Assembly (NCBI RefSeq): GCF_040954835.1
Contig: NC_090712.1
Span: 5,465,284-5,529,283 of the forward strand
DNA: 64,000 nt
Reading direction: 5' to 3'
DNA from: Lepisosteus oculatus
Lineage: Eukaryota > Chordata > Actinopteri > Semionotiformes > Lepisosteidae
The position numbers were made by a program, and so were the translations under genes. Below the pieces are notes generated by a model. The model had not been told where the DNA came from, did not search any database, and was given only the letters and a program-made list of their open reading frames with translations. Positions 49,690 through 62,640 of the stretch are shown in pieces; the first letter of the stretch is position 1; every line of letters starts with the position of its first letter.

Positions 49690-49820
49690 TGTACGGCGCC
49701 CCTGGAGCAGTTAGCGTTAAGGGCCTTGCTCAGGGGCCCAAAAGAGTAGGATTCCTCTGCCAGCTGCGGGATTTGAACCGGCAACCTTCCAGTCACAGGC
49801 TCAGATCCTTAGCAATTGGG
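49690..49820 (-). repeat. tRNA-type SINE fragment
   Basis: GGGATTTGAACCGGCAACCT is the reverse of a tRNA B-box (GGTTCAAATCC on the minus strand). It is preceded by AAGGGCCTTGCTCAGGGGCC, a phrase common in fish SINEs. Confidence 0.6.
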
Positions 49821-52800
49821 CAGTTTCCTTGTACTGTATTGATCTTGTATTTTAACTCTTCAGTTTTGTAAGTGAACAGAAAATTTGGATCTTACTTTTG
49901 TTAACACTGGCTCTGGTGTTCATGTTAAAATAGTCTTTGTGTAGTATGTTAGAACTGTTTCTTGTCTAATGCAAAAGCCTGTAAAGAGAGACCAGCATTT
50001 TCTTGATTGAACTATATACCATTGGGTAGAACTTGTCAAAGGATGGTCATTGTCCATAAAGGATACACTTGGTGCGAGAGAGAGTGTTTCTGTCATCTGA
50101 GCTTATTGGCAACCCAAAGCGTTCTTACTGTATGCATTGAGTGATGCAGATCTTGGCTCACTTTCTAAGTGTTGCAAGGATCATTTTCAGCACTTGACTG
50201 TATTTGTGAGTGAAAATGCCTGAAGGTTCACCCTCCATCTGAGTATTTCTACCAACTTGTGTGACCCTATATCCATATAACATCTGTGTATATGGTAGAG
50301 GGGAAATGGAGGCACAATTATCCTTTATGAAAATAGCAAACAGCACTTTCAAGGGAGACCCAAACATTTTCAGCATTGTGAGGGTCACAACTAACTTGGG
50401 CTTATTTGGAACTCCAGATGTTGGGAGTCATGCCACCAGCCAGATGGATTCCCCAAGCAACAGCTCTCGTCACCCAGAGCCTGGGGACAGGGTTGTAGTT
50501 AGGTCAAGGTGATGTGGGGTGGGGGAGGTGACGGTGACGTCCACCTCCTCCCCCAGACAGTGACTCTCCTGCATGTTGCTGCAGGGTTTGCAGTGTGTCT
50601 GTGCCCATACAGGCATACAGACTGTCGCCAAGAACCAAGATTTAAAGATGCAATCTGAAAGTTTCCAAACTGGGAAAGGATAAAATAAAATAACTGGCAA
50701 TGCTGAATTTGAAAACCAAACTATGCGATATTTTCTTCGGCATTCGTAGAACTGAGTCAGGAGAGGAAAGAAATCAGCCTGTGTGACAGCACTATACTTA
50801 GCCCAGAGGCTCTGCAGCACAGAGCCACAAATATCTGCAGTTCCAGCATAACAGGGTTAGCAATACTAAATCATTTTGGCAGTCCACTGTGTTTACTGTT
50901 GTCGCAGTAATATGAGCGGGCAAGAGCTGTAACTCCGAAGAGCTGAATCCACTTTTAAGTGTACACAGACGGGACATACAAGAGCAAATTGATATAGCCA
51001 AACCAACAGAGGTGAACCTAAGGCATGTTCTTACAGTATTTCCCTCAAAACATGACATTAAGAGCCTCTAACAAGCACCTTTTCCTTCACAGTAAGTCTG
51101 GAATGGGCTGAAGGTTTTTGTGGTTTAGAAGACTTACCATTACCAACTCCTATCTGGGGCTGCATCATTTCAGCGCCTTGTTGAAATTCACTATTTTCAA
51201 CTATTTGTCCATTTTTATGCTTTTTCAAATTGTTGTGGAACAGTGGGATTTCAATGCATTGGGCACAGTAGCTGTCTTGAATTCTAAATAATGAAATGCT
51301 GTACAGGTTGGATAACTGTAACTGTAAGTCTGGGGGTTTGTTTGATTGCTTAACTAAGTACTGTTATTGTCCATCTTTAGAACTCTTCAGGCAATAATGA
51401 CTGGACATCCAATGTAATAATTCTAACCTTATTCAAAAAGAGGCAATGGATCACACATAAATGATTGAAGTGCTGCCCAATGAGAAATGATCAAAATCAA
51501 TAAAGCACACATTTGAATGGTAATTTGGGTAATGAGGCCCCTTTTCAGGTGATCTTTTTATAAGTAATGTTAAGTGCTGTAAGATCTGCGTTGAGCCAAA
51601 TGTGCAAGTCCTGGGCAGGGCTTGCTTGTGCTGGGATATTGACAGCTTTTAATAAATTATTATGGATTAGACAGTGTGTGTCCTGCTCATTTTATCATTT
51701 TTAATTCTGATTTTTGTCAGCTAGTGTTCTGCTGATGAATGAAGCATAAAGGCTACATTTTAAACCATGTTTTTTTACTTGAGTGTGCAACAAAATTATT
51801 TTCTGAGGGGTGTACTGATGCACAGAAAGCCAGGCAAAGTTAGATTTACAGGTTCTCTTTTAATCTACTTACCTACAGCAGATTACGGATTTAAATAGAA
51901 ACCTAGAGGATAATTGATCAATGTTGTTGTGATGCATTTAAATTAGTTGCAAGTATCTAATGAATAGAAACCTGATGGATAATTAGCCATCATTAGCAGG
52001 ATGCAAAACCAAGAAAGGGCCAGTAATGAATCATTTTGCTCCTATTATCCTCCAATTAGGGAGTTAACTGTTGTGTAAACTGAAAACAAAACCATCGCCA
52101 CTAGCACACTGAGGGTAGAACAAAGACCAGCTCTAATTAGCAGGTGTACAGTAAATTTTAATGTTCTGGTCTTGTCAGCCTCTGTGCAGGAGCAAGTTCA
52201 TGGTGAAAAATGATTGCCACTGCTCAGCAAGTATAAGCATGAAAACGCGAGTTAAAAATGTGAGGCAATGATCTTTTTAAATGATCGCAACATGCTCTAA
52301 GGCTTTGCAATTACTGGGACTTTGGGGAAAACCAATTGTATATATTTTATTCCATCCAAAATTCTTTTTTGGCTAGGAATGTGATCCCTGTTTTGAAATC
52401 TAGTCTAGGGAGCTCTCCTTTCATTTAAGTTTCACTTTCAGAAGGTAATGGACCAGCTGACCCAATGGGTGACGATTCCCTGCTGCTCTCCAGTCGTAAA
52501 ATGGTGTACCATAGAATTCTGTAAAGGCAAAGGGCTTCCTCCACTTTCCTGCACTTTATGGCACAGCTACTGTACATTCAGTGATGTATGAATTTGTGGA
52601 CATTTAATTTGGATATTTTTCAATATTGTTTAGTATCCAACAGGCATCAGAATAATCTACTGCAATGCTTGGAACAGATGTTTGGCACATTAAATGAATG
52701 CCATTTTTGTCTTCTAAAACAAAGCATACTTTTTGCAGTAGGAATACCAAGTCAACAAAACTAGCTGGCTGTTTTTCCCAGTCTTTGAGAAGCTTAATAA

Positions 52801-55800
52801 AATAAACTGTGTGCCTAGCTTCTACTCTTTAATTAGTTTAGTATAAATTAAATTGCCTGGTTTTAAGTCAAGAGTATTCCTAATTGTTTCCTCCCTGGTA
52901 GAGGGCTTTTCTTTCAGTAGTTCACTTTGCATACAGTATATTGAGTTCTAAATTTAGAAAGTTGATGGTGCATGACTAATTGTTTTCTACTTTTTTTCCT
53001 TTTGAAATGAAAGCAAACAGTCCATATGCTAATTTAACAAGAACGTATTTTAGTGAGTGGCAGGGAGCTAATGTTCCCAATTCAATCTTTTTGGGTTGGA
53101 AAGGGATGTAATGCACTGCACTAGATGTTTAATCACCCTTTGCAGTAAAATCTCAATTCTTTGTGATTTGGCCACTGAATATTTAAGCGCTGGGAGATGC
53201 ACAGCAAGAATCTGGATTTTTTTCATTTGTAATGCAAAGAATCAAAGTGGGGAAAAAATGATTGGCAGGACTTCAAAAGAGAAGAAGTTTAAAACTTTGA
53301 GACTTTTGACACGCACAGTCAGGGATTTTGTTTAAGGCAGGGTGCACAACAACGTCAGAAACTCAAAGCATGTGTATATGTTGGGAGATGGTTTTCAGTT
53401 CTTCAATGTCACACGAAGGATAGTGAGGCAAACAAGGCCACAAATAAAAGTGCATCTGTTAGCTCCAGCTAACATTTCTGGTCTGTGACCGGAAGGCCAT
53501 AGTAAGATGTTTGTTGTCCATAAAACCAAGCCAGCTTTTCCAAGATGAGGTCTTTTTCAGGCTTGGCTCAAAGTCCGTGCACAGGTAGTTGTCCAGAAAA
53601 AAGCTCCTATAAGAGACCAGTATCTCTCCAGCTTTTTATGATGGGTCAATCATCCACCTTTTTGTTAATTGACATTTTGTATCTGTAATGCATGTCCATT
53701 TAATAAGGCTCAGTCTTTTTTTGGACACTTGGGATTCTTTTCCTTGTAGTTACCAAAATGTCTCTACTCCATCTCCCCTAGCTGCCAGAGGGAATTTACC
53801 CACCCTCCTTTACTCTTCCCCTCACTGAACCACAAGATGTCGTTCTTACAGAAATGAACAAGATCATTTCCTCTTGCCAAGAAGAGATCAAAAATTGTAA
53901 CTGACTGTGAAGGAAATATAATTTCCTGGAGGGTGTTTTTAGATGGAAAGATGAAAGGAATGAGGAACACACTTGCTTACTGTCCGAAACTTTGCCAGAT
54001 GCTAACTGTCGGTATTTGGTCAAACTCCAGCAGTCAGGAATGGGACTAAGAAGGTTGAGACCCAGCTAACCCACACACCCACACAAATCACTTCTGAGAG
54101 AATTTAATTTAATCATCCCTTTATTGGACAGTGACTTGAACATGCAAACTGTTTAATCGATTGCATACTGTTATAAAAGTTGAAGGTCAACACCTTTTGA
54201 TTTGACGAGTCCATTGAAATGAAACTGGGGTGAACTAATGAATAGGGAAGTAACCTGGGTGATTGATACCTGCCTAAGAAATGGCCACTCGATGAAAGGT
54301 TAATCGATACACTTTCTTACATTTGTCTACTGTCCTGTCTTGTCAGTCCGATCAGATACAGTGGAATCTGTATATACTGTATGTTTGCCTAGGAAAAACA
54401 TTAAAGCATATAAAAAAGGAGCATAGGCACAGAGACAATGCTAGACTAATGGAGTACCTGTACATAAGGTTTTAAAAGTTTATATTAACTTTAAAGCATT
54501 TGATTTTCTGCTTTCTACCTTTTTTAATACTAAGCATTTTAAAGAAAATGCTGCAACTAAAAACTCAAACACACCCAAATTAGGGGGGAAGGAGTTTCCA
54601 AATTCCCTCTCACTGAGAGTTTTAATGTGCCAATTTTTGTTTGGCGTTTTTATAAAATACCTCCGTATTTACCCATACAAGTTTGTATTACTAGTACATT
54701 TTTCATCATGAATGGGAGCTTTAATTCTTCTTCCCAAAGTTTGTTCACTATCAAAGTTGTATACCCACATTGTGCACAGTACCCAAAACTTTATTATGCC
54801 AGTCTAAAGCTTAAAATAATTCAATGGCAATTAAAAAAAAAAAAATGTGTATACAGTGTTTTCCATTTGGTCTTCCTGTGCTTCTATATCCTTGATGAAT
54901 AATAAAATGTCCCTTAATTGAATTGTGTAGGCATTGAGTATGAGATCCTTTTAGCACAGTATGTGTAAATGTTATTAAACTATGACCTATTTGTATTCCA
55001 GAAAATATTGTTTTCATCCATCTACTTTCCCTTGACACAGGCAGTATTGCAGATGTACCAAAGGAACAAAAGAGAAACCATATCAAGTTAATCATGATAA
55101 TGGCTACTGTCCCAACACAGTAGGGTTATCACTTGACTGCCATTGTATATATTTTTTCCTTGTACATTAAAAATCAGTCATATCAACTAGTGCCCCAAAA
55201 TGGAGTCAGCAACTTTTTACTACAAGAACACAGACGCGGACACGTACACATGTGACTGATAATCGTATGAGCAGCATGATTTGAGACTGCTTTTTGGATT
55301 TCGTTTTGGAAGAAAGCGCATATTCTCTGCCTCTCAGCACTTTCATGGTTTAAGCAGCTCAGATACAGTACATGAAAGCTCACCCCAGAGCCAAGATCTG
55401 TTGTGTGAACAGAGCTGGGAGTTATGGGCTTCCTGCCCATATGATGTTGTTTTCAAGGACAGAGGGAGAGCCTGCAAGAGTGAATTGAGGTAAATGCAGT
55501 CGAGTACTGTGCCATAGTCTTAATTCATTGGTAAAGAGAAGGGAGCAGCATGTTCTCTATGATGGCATTTTCTGAGCTATTTTCCTGTTGTCAATTAAAA
55601 GGCACGTCCACTCTCCAGACTTAAAGACCCTTGTGCATAGGGTGCAAGAGAAGTTATGTAACTGCATCGCAGTGAGTCTGTGCACAATTGGCTCCAACCT
55701 GAGCTACAGTTCCTGGCTGGTCAAGTGTGTGTAGGGATAATCTCTTTTTAAAAGGGGTTTAATTAAAACGTATTATATTCCTGTTCAGTATAGACAGCTG

Positions 55801-56802
55801 ATCTGACATTATAACAGGAAACGGACGGACTTATTTTGTGGGCGGTTATCGACCACATTAAATGTGCTAGGAGGAACCTTATCTGCTTTTAGGTTTAAAT
55901 TGCAATAACGGGGCTCTGACACCTTCATTAGCTGCTGCTGATGTGATGCCTGGAAAGCCTGTTCCTCAGGTTTAACTTGCAAAATTACTGTATTTGTCAG
56001 CCCTGACGCACTTTTGGCTGGAGGTGTGACTGGCACATTAACCCGTGATGGGACTCCAGGGGTTTTCCCCATTGACTTTCTCCCCTGGCTGTCCATAAGC
56101 AAATGTCAGTTTTCATTTAAGTAGAGATAAAGCAGTCTGTTGTACAGTATAAAAGACTGTCCTCCTCTATTTCAGTAAGGGTGAATAAAGCATGAGAGTA
56201 CCGTGTAAAGCTTTCCTGGTGATGACTTGCAAATGGTTTAACTCCTCCAAATGTCTAAACATTATACTGTACAGATGTTCTTTGCTTTCCTGATTTTGCT
56301 GGGAAGAAAAAAACTCTCAGCATGCTAAAATTTTAAAATCTAGTTAAACTAATTTTAGTTGCGATGTTCCATTTTGTTGCAAATCATCCTGAAAAAGGGA
56401 TTCATGCTCACGGACACGATAATGGGTTTAGTGTGCGTTGACAGGGGACCGTGTTGCCTCTTTGGGGACTCGCGTATTATATGTAGAAAACTGTTTGGAA
56501 ATGCATTTGCCTATCTGTTTGAGAAGTGTTTTGAGTTTAACATTTTAGTTGTTCCAGCAGGCAGTCTGGTTCTAACCTCTGTGCTGCTTCACATCAGTAT
56601 AATGTGGTTTTATTTTGTGCAGGCATGCGCTTTGCAAATCCATTGCTTTTCAAGGAGTCGGTTTTTCTCCCCATTGTGTTAATTAACAGTATTTATACTG
56701 TTAACATCAGAAATCATTCAGATCTCTTTGTTTGGAGACTTTAAGTATCAACACATTGCTTGCCTTGTCCCTCACATGTGTAGTAACATTCAGTCTCTCT
56801 AC

Positions 56803-56824
56803 GTACTGTACTGTACTGTACTGT
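56803..56824 (+). repeat. (TACTG)n short tandem repeat
   Basis: Four tandem copies of the pentamer TACTG. Confidence 0.9.
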
Positions 56825-59800
56825 TCATCTTTCTATTTCTTATTCTAGTTGCACTTACTTTGCTGTTGTCGGGGAATAAGCATATCACACAAGACAAACC
56901 TTTAATGCACAGCACATAGAGCTTATCAAACTTTAAATGTATAAAGTACATACTGTATATACTATACACTTGTCATAAATAATAATCTGCAATTAAGTCA
57001 ATTATGAAGTAAACATCTGTTTGAATTCTTTTCAGATCTGATTATTATGTGAATTTGACTTAAGTCTTTGTGGTGAAGTTTTTGATTAGAGTGGTACTTG
57101 CAAACTTTGTATACATAATTAAATTGATAGCTTGTAATAAAATTACTTAAGGTCATTAAGAGAATTCTTTCATGCAGATGCTGGCTTCAAGTTTTCATAA
57201 ACTTCATTAACTACCTATTATGTGTGAATGAAATAGTTCTAGGCAGACCTTCAAATCACTTTGCTAAGGGAACTGCAGTCCCACTTTCTCAGACCGGTCG
57301 GTTATTTAATCTCGGTGACAAAATAAGTTCATTGATGGTATAGAAAACTTTTAGAAATGTCAAATCAAGCACAAAATTGTAAACTTTGTGAAAGTACTGT
57401 ACTGTAAGTCTCCTTTTCGTCACAAATCCTTGGTCTCCACGAGCAAGAGTTTGCTTGAATTGCGATGTGATGTGGCCCTTCCTGCTCTCTAGTTGCTGTA
57501 ATGACTAATGTGATGGACGAGCGAAGTACAGGTTATTCAGCAGACATTTCACCGCAGAAATGTTCCGACATTATCTGCATACAGAGTTAAAAGTAAGCTC
57601 CATTATCCGCAAAATCATCTTGAAATCGAAAGAAATATTTGTTTGATTTAGAGATGTAATAAAAGCAGGCTTATGAATAGAATGTAATTGGGCTGCTTTA
57701 TGCCACCAGACGTTTTGTCGCCTCGTTCTGAATCGCAGAATATAGAGCACAAACCTGGAAATTGATGTAAATTAGGTTTCGCAATTACAGTTTACATTTT
57801 ACTTTCATTGCACCCATCATATTTCTCATCTCAAATATAAAAATAGCACTGCAGCTATCCTATAATAGATCTAAGCACAGATTGTGGGAGTTAATTTTTT
57901 CTCTTTTTTTTAGAATAACTGTAGTGTATTCCAGAAACAGTGGACATTTCTGAGAAGTAATTTATGGACAGTCCTGTGCTTTAAAATTGTTTACTTTAGA
58001 ATGTGGATTTTTTGTTCTTGGAATGTGACATCACTCCTCCAAAGAGGAGATCATTAACAAGAAACATTTCTCCTCGTGATGTCACGCTGCTCAGAAACTA
58101 ACAGTGTAAAAACGCCAAAGTAAAGGAAGGAATTACCCATAAAAAGGTCAATGCAGTATCTCAACCTCATTTTATGGTAGACGGAGGTAATGGCAAAACT
58201 GTTTCTTTTTTAATATAACCTACTCATGGGGATTTTTTTTTAAATGTCAAAGAGGTACTGGTGAAGTGTGTTCTTTATTTTCCCCTATAAACTTTAGAAA
58301 GCCCTGCCTGAAAATCTACTATCTCCCACATTCCACCATATGTTATCAAAAATGCACTCGGAGGAAATTAATTTCTTGGCAGTGGTGACAAAATAATACT
58401 TTGTCTGGTAACGGGCACACTTGAACAAACAATGCTTTAATTAAAAGCTCTAGCTGACAGTCTGCTGCAGAAGGCTATCCTTCCTATATTACGATTTTTC
58501 CTTTTCATTGTTTCACCCACACCAGTTCTGTGTACTTCTGAGCCATGGGGTTTTCTTGTGACGTGTCCTTTGAAGGGAGGATTCTAACTTGGATTCCCTC
58601 AGTCCTAAATCCACCGTTGACCCCTCAGCCAAGCACAGACACCGAAGGTCTGAACCTGCATTTCAGACACTGAACTGTAGAACTGAACCTGCAATAAAAC
58701 TTGCCTGGTGGTCTAAACCCAACTTGCACTCACTTTGGGTGGGTGAACAATCCAGTGCTTGAGAGCAAGTGCCAACATTTAAAGGATCACAAAGTGACTT
58801 CTTGGCCAATACAGGGCGGTGATCCCTGTGGTCACTTTTCTCTCGCCTCCTGCTTCAAACCCCAAAAGCCAAGTCTTGCTCTCATGGACTATATCCATCT
58901 TACAAATCAAAACCAAGTGACCTTTTGACCTTGTTTGGCTGTGGTTGAAATGTAATGACTCCGCGTGCTTTATTGTTCACCCTTTGTTTGAGTTTCACAG
59001 CAGTCCCCTGGAAATAAATGGGTTCTTATGAATTGAGTGGTCTCGGAAATTGAGCAGTTCTTTATTGGCAGTAAGGAGCTCATCGGTGCATACAGGAAAA
59101 TTGCACCTTTCTGTATACTTGCTCTCTCATCTCTGTATAAACTATTGCTCGGAATGTGAGGCTCTGCTTCTGCTCATCGATAAGCACATAAGTATTTCCT
59201 CCACAATCAATACTCAAACTGTCAGCATTGGGCAAAGATATTAATATGAGCAGCTGAGATTGCTGTAGCTGTCTCCAGCATAGATTAAAACCCTGGACTT
59301 GTCACCCCTGAGCAAAAATAAAGCTGCTCCTGGGTATTCATGTCAGAAATGTACTGTTTATTTTAAATGCTCCAGAGCAGCACTTAAAGACTCCAGACTC
59401 ATTCGTGTTTGCAGACCAAAGGTTGATGCACTTTAGAGTAATGATTGGGTATTTTTAATAGACCTTTTGATCATTTAAATGCAGGTCATAAACACCTAAT
59501 TGAGCTTTAATTGACTTAATTGAACCCATTTGCTAACTTCCCAGAGCTCCTCAGGCATTGTTGCCTTTTCTGTAAAAAGACCTACAAACACTTCTGCATT
59601 CCGTGATCAGAGATGGACCATCCTGCTATAAAGTGCCCACTCTATCTGATGAAAGAAGTACCATCCTGGGATTCTGCCTGAATCTGTACTATCTTCATAG
59701 GTTTGTGCCTTTTTGAGTGCTTAATTGTCACTTTGGATTTAACATTGTCAGTTTACAACAGTATAAAGACTATAATAAAAAAAAATATTATAATCTTCCT

Positions 59801-61959
59801 ATGTGCTTTTCTTTCAATTTCAGCACAAAATAAAGCATTAATTGCATCTTATATTAGGCAAACTGGTATTTGCATTATTCAAACTCTGGCATTAAAATAA
59901 ATGAGTTGTAAAGTAAGGCTTAAACTGTAAAAGGAGATGAAGTTAAAACTATCTTGACTTCTGACAACAGCTTAATTTTTTTTGTGGTTAAGCGTATCAA
60001 TTTCAAAGCTATGTAGGCCACTGAATCCACCTAATAAGAAACCATTACAGCACGATTTAAAGTGTACATTAAATATCAAGGTTGCATAAAGGTGACCTGT
60101 GAGGTTTTAATAGCAACAATTTAGTATTCGTGCTATCCATACAGCCTTCATCCTTATCTGGAGATTTCTTCCTGGTTGCTACAGCAACCACAATTAGCAC
60201 ACAAAGTAAATAAGCAGAGTAAAAAGAACAATGCCTTCTCCCTCTCCAGAAGCACATTAACAGTAAATAAGCAGAGGGGTTAAAAATGCTGCAAAAACTT
60301 TTAAACCTCAAATTCAGTTTGCTGTGTTGAGGAAGGTTACTCTGTAGGAGGCAGAAGCACTGCCTGGCTAGTTTCTGCTTCCCGGATGCTTACATGCAGT
60401 GACTGAGTCACTTGTAGCCAGCGATGGCTCTGCAACATGCAGTCTTTGCTTGTCTGACAGTTGTAGAAATTAGTGTTAATGTGAAACACGGTGGACGGGG
60501 AGTTGCTTGACAAGGGTGGCGCATAACTCAATCCTGATGGGACTTGTTTATTGCCGTAACAGTCCCTCTCTCCATCAGCTACCAGAATAGTGAGACAGGG
60601 TTGATTGGACTGGCAGAAACAGAGGTTTTGATTATGAATAGAAATGCGGTTCTTTATTCCTTTATTTTTCCCCATCCTACCATATTGCCTCTAGAGAATT
60701 CATAATTGGCCGCATGCGTCCGTGCCTTGTATGGATATATTTTATTTTGTGTGGTGGGTAGGCGTGATGCAATACTATTTATTTAACAGGAGTGCTGGAA
60801 CTTGAGATCGCATCCCACACGGAATGCAAACTATAATATTTCTGAGTAATGCTTAACATATCAAAGAAAGTGGCCCAAGATCCCTATGCAATCATGTTTA
60901 TATGGTGTTAATAAACACAATACCCTTTCCAGGAGGATAAATTGAGTTGTACTTACATTTTGTGATTGATACTTTTTACCATAACTCCTTTTTCAAGAAG
61001 CCAGTGAGCAAGTACTGCTTTAACAGACTTCATCAGCCTTCACTTAGAATGCTAAATCTATTTGCCAAGCTTATATAGTCAGGGGCATAACGAAAAGAAT
61101 GGAATAAAAAACCGAGCTTCCATTTGAAGCAACAGCAAAGCTGTCAAATTGCAGCACAGGTGGCAGTGCTATGCAAGGGTGTATGCATTACCAGTTTTAC
61201 TTCCTACTCTTCTTTAGACAATACCTCTGCCCTAGTATAACATCTAAAATGGGACTGCAGACCTTTCAAAAATGGCATTGCTTCCTATCTTTCATTCTGA
61301 ATTTGTAGTTTGGTATCCCTGAAGGACAGATGAGAAATTGTGGTCAGACAAATGGTATATAGTTTGTGGATGGCAACAAAGTTCTGTGAATGATCAAGAA
61401 TCATGTAAAAGATAAAGCTGTGGTAAATCTTTCAATGAGGTCTTCGGACAAGGTAGCTGTCCTTGTAAGTGTTCTGTGAATATTCTGTGTGTTGTATATT
61501 TTTTTCTCCCTTTATGATGAAAATAGGCCAGCTAATAGCTGTAAAGATTAAGATGGTAACTGGTGGTGCTGTTGTCTGGGCAGTTAGCATGATTGCTTTG
61601 ATTCCACTTCTGCAGACAAGATGCATGCTTATTTATTAATTTCACGCTAGCAGGACAAGAGCAGGATGTTGTAAAAACAAGCACTGTAGTAATACGCTTG
61701 AGGAAAAATACAAGATAATGGTAGCTACGAGAATTACAGTTAATAGTGAAGAAATTAGTACCTGCCAATACTGTTAGGTATGAAGAGCATTCATAATAAT
61801 TAAACCTTTCTAAACCCAAGGACATTGTACAAAAGAAAAATGGAAAAAATTCAATAAAAGTAAAAGAAAACAAATTCCATAAGAACATACTGTACAGGAT
61901 AAATTGTAGGCCAATATGCATCGGTAGGAAGATGAGTTCTGAGTTTTGGATTTGAAGAA

Positions 61960-62640
61960 AGTCAAATAATTTGTCTCTCTCAAAGAGACAAAAGAAGGGC
62001 ATTCCATTCCATTGGAGCAGTGACAGAAAAAGCACTGTCACCAAACGTCTGATGTTTACACTAGGTACAGTGAGCAAAGAACCAGCCCCAACTAAAAGGA
62101 GCCCATGGGAGAGAGTGTTAACATGATGGTGTTCAGTGAGTTTGATGAAGCCAGAGGAAGGATATGAATAATAAAATGCAATGGGCCCAAGACTGAACCC
62201 TGCTGCACACCATGATTGCCTCAGGCCACGTGGGATTTATGCTGTATGTCAGTCAGATATTGTATGAGCGGAACCAGTTATGGACAGTTCCGTTGATAGA
62301 CAGGAATGTTTGAAGGCATCACAAGCAACACTAAATGATTTGCAAGTGTGTGAGCAACAGGGAATGATTTTTTTTTGTATCCAAGGCTGTACTAAGATCA
62401 AGGAGCATAAGAATACTTATAGCCCCTGAGTCAGATACAATCAGGAAATAATTCACAGCCCTGACAAGATCAGTCTCAGTGCCGTGATTTAGAGCAAAGC
62501 CGGACTGGAATGAGTTAAACAAATCATTAGCTATCATTGATGCGCAACCACACATTCTAAAATCTTAGGAATCATAACATTGTTCTGTAGTGAATTATAT
62601 CAGAATCCAAGCCAGGTTTATTCAGCATTGGAGTAATTTC
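61960..62640 (-). repeat. Degraded non-LTR retrotransposon (L2/CR1-like RT)
   Basis: The minus strand at about 62350-62555 reads FQSGFALNHGTETDLVRAVN and SDSGAISILMLLDLSTALDT. These are the reverse transcriptase blocks of the SGFRxxHSTETAL...LLDLSAAFDT type of L2/CR1-clade LINEs. The flanking stretch down to about 61960 looks like the rest of the element. Stops and indels show it is inactive. Confidence 0.75.

Noticed and set aside
55809..56102. 97-codon minus-strand frame with protein-like composition
   Set aside because: No known motif, and no flanking exon or splice partners found. It could be conserved non-coding DNA or chance, so it is not listed as a gene.
60337..60675. 112-codon minus-strand frame beginning MGKNKGIKNRI
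   Set aside because: No recognisable family, no promoter or splice context; isolated in the gene-poor region.
61532..62077. 181-codon minus-strand frame with hydrophobic stretches
   Set aside because: It overlaps the degraded LINE region. The Phe/Leu-rich reading comes from the antisense of A-rich repeat sequence, not a membrane protein.
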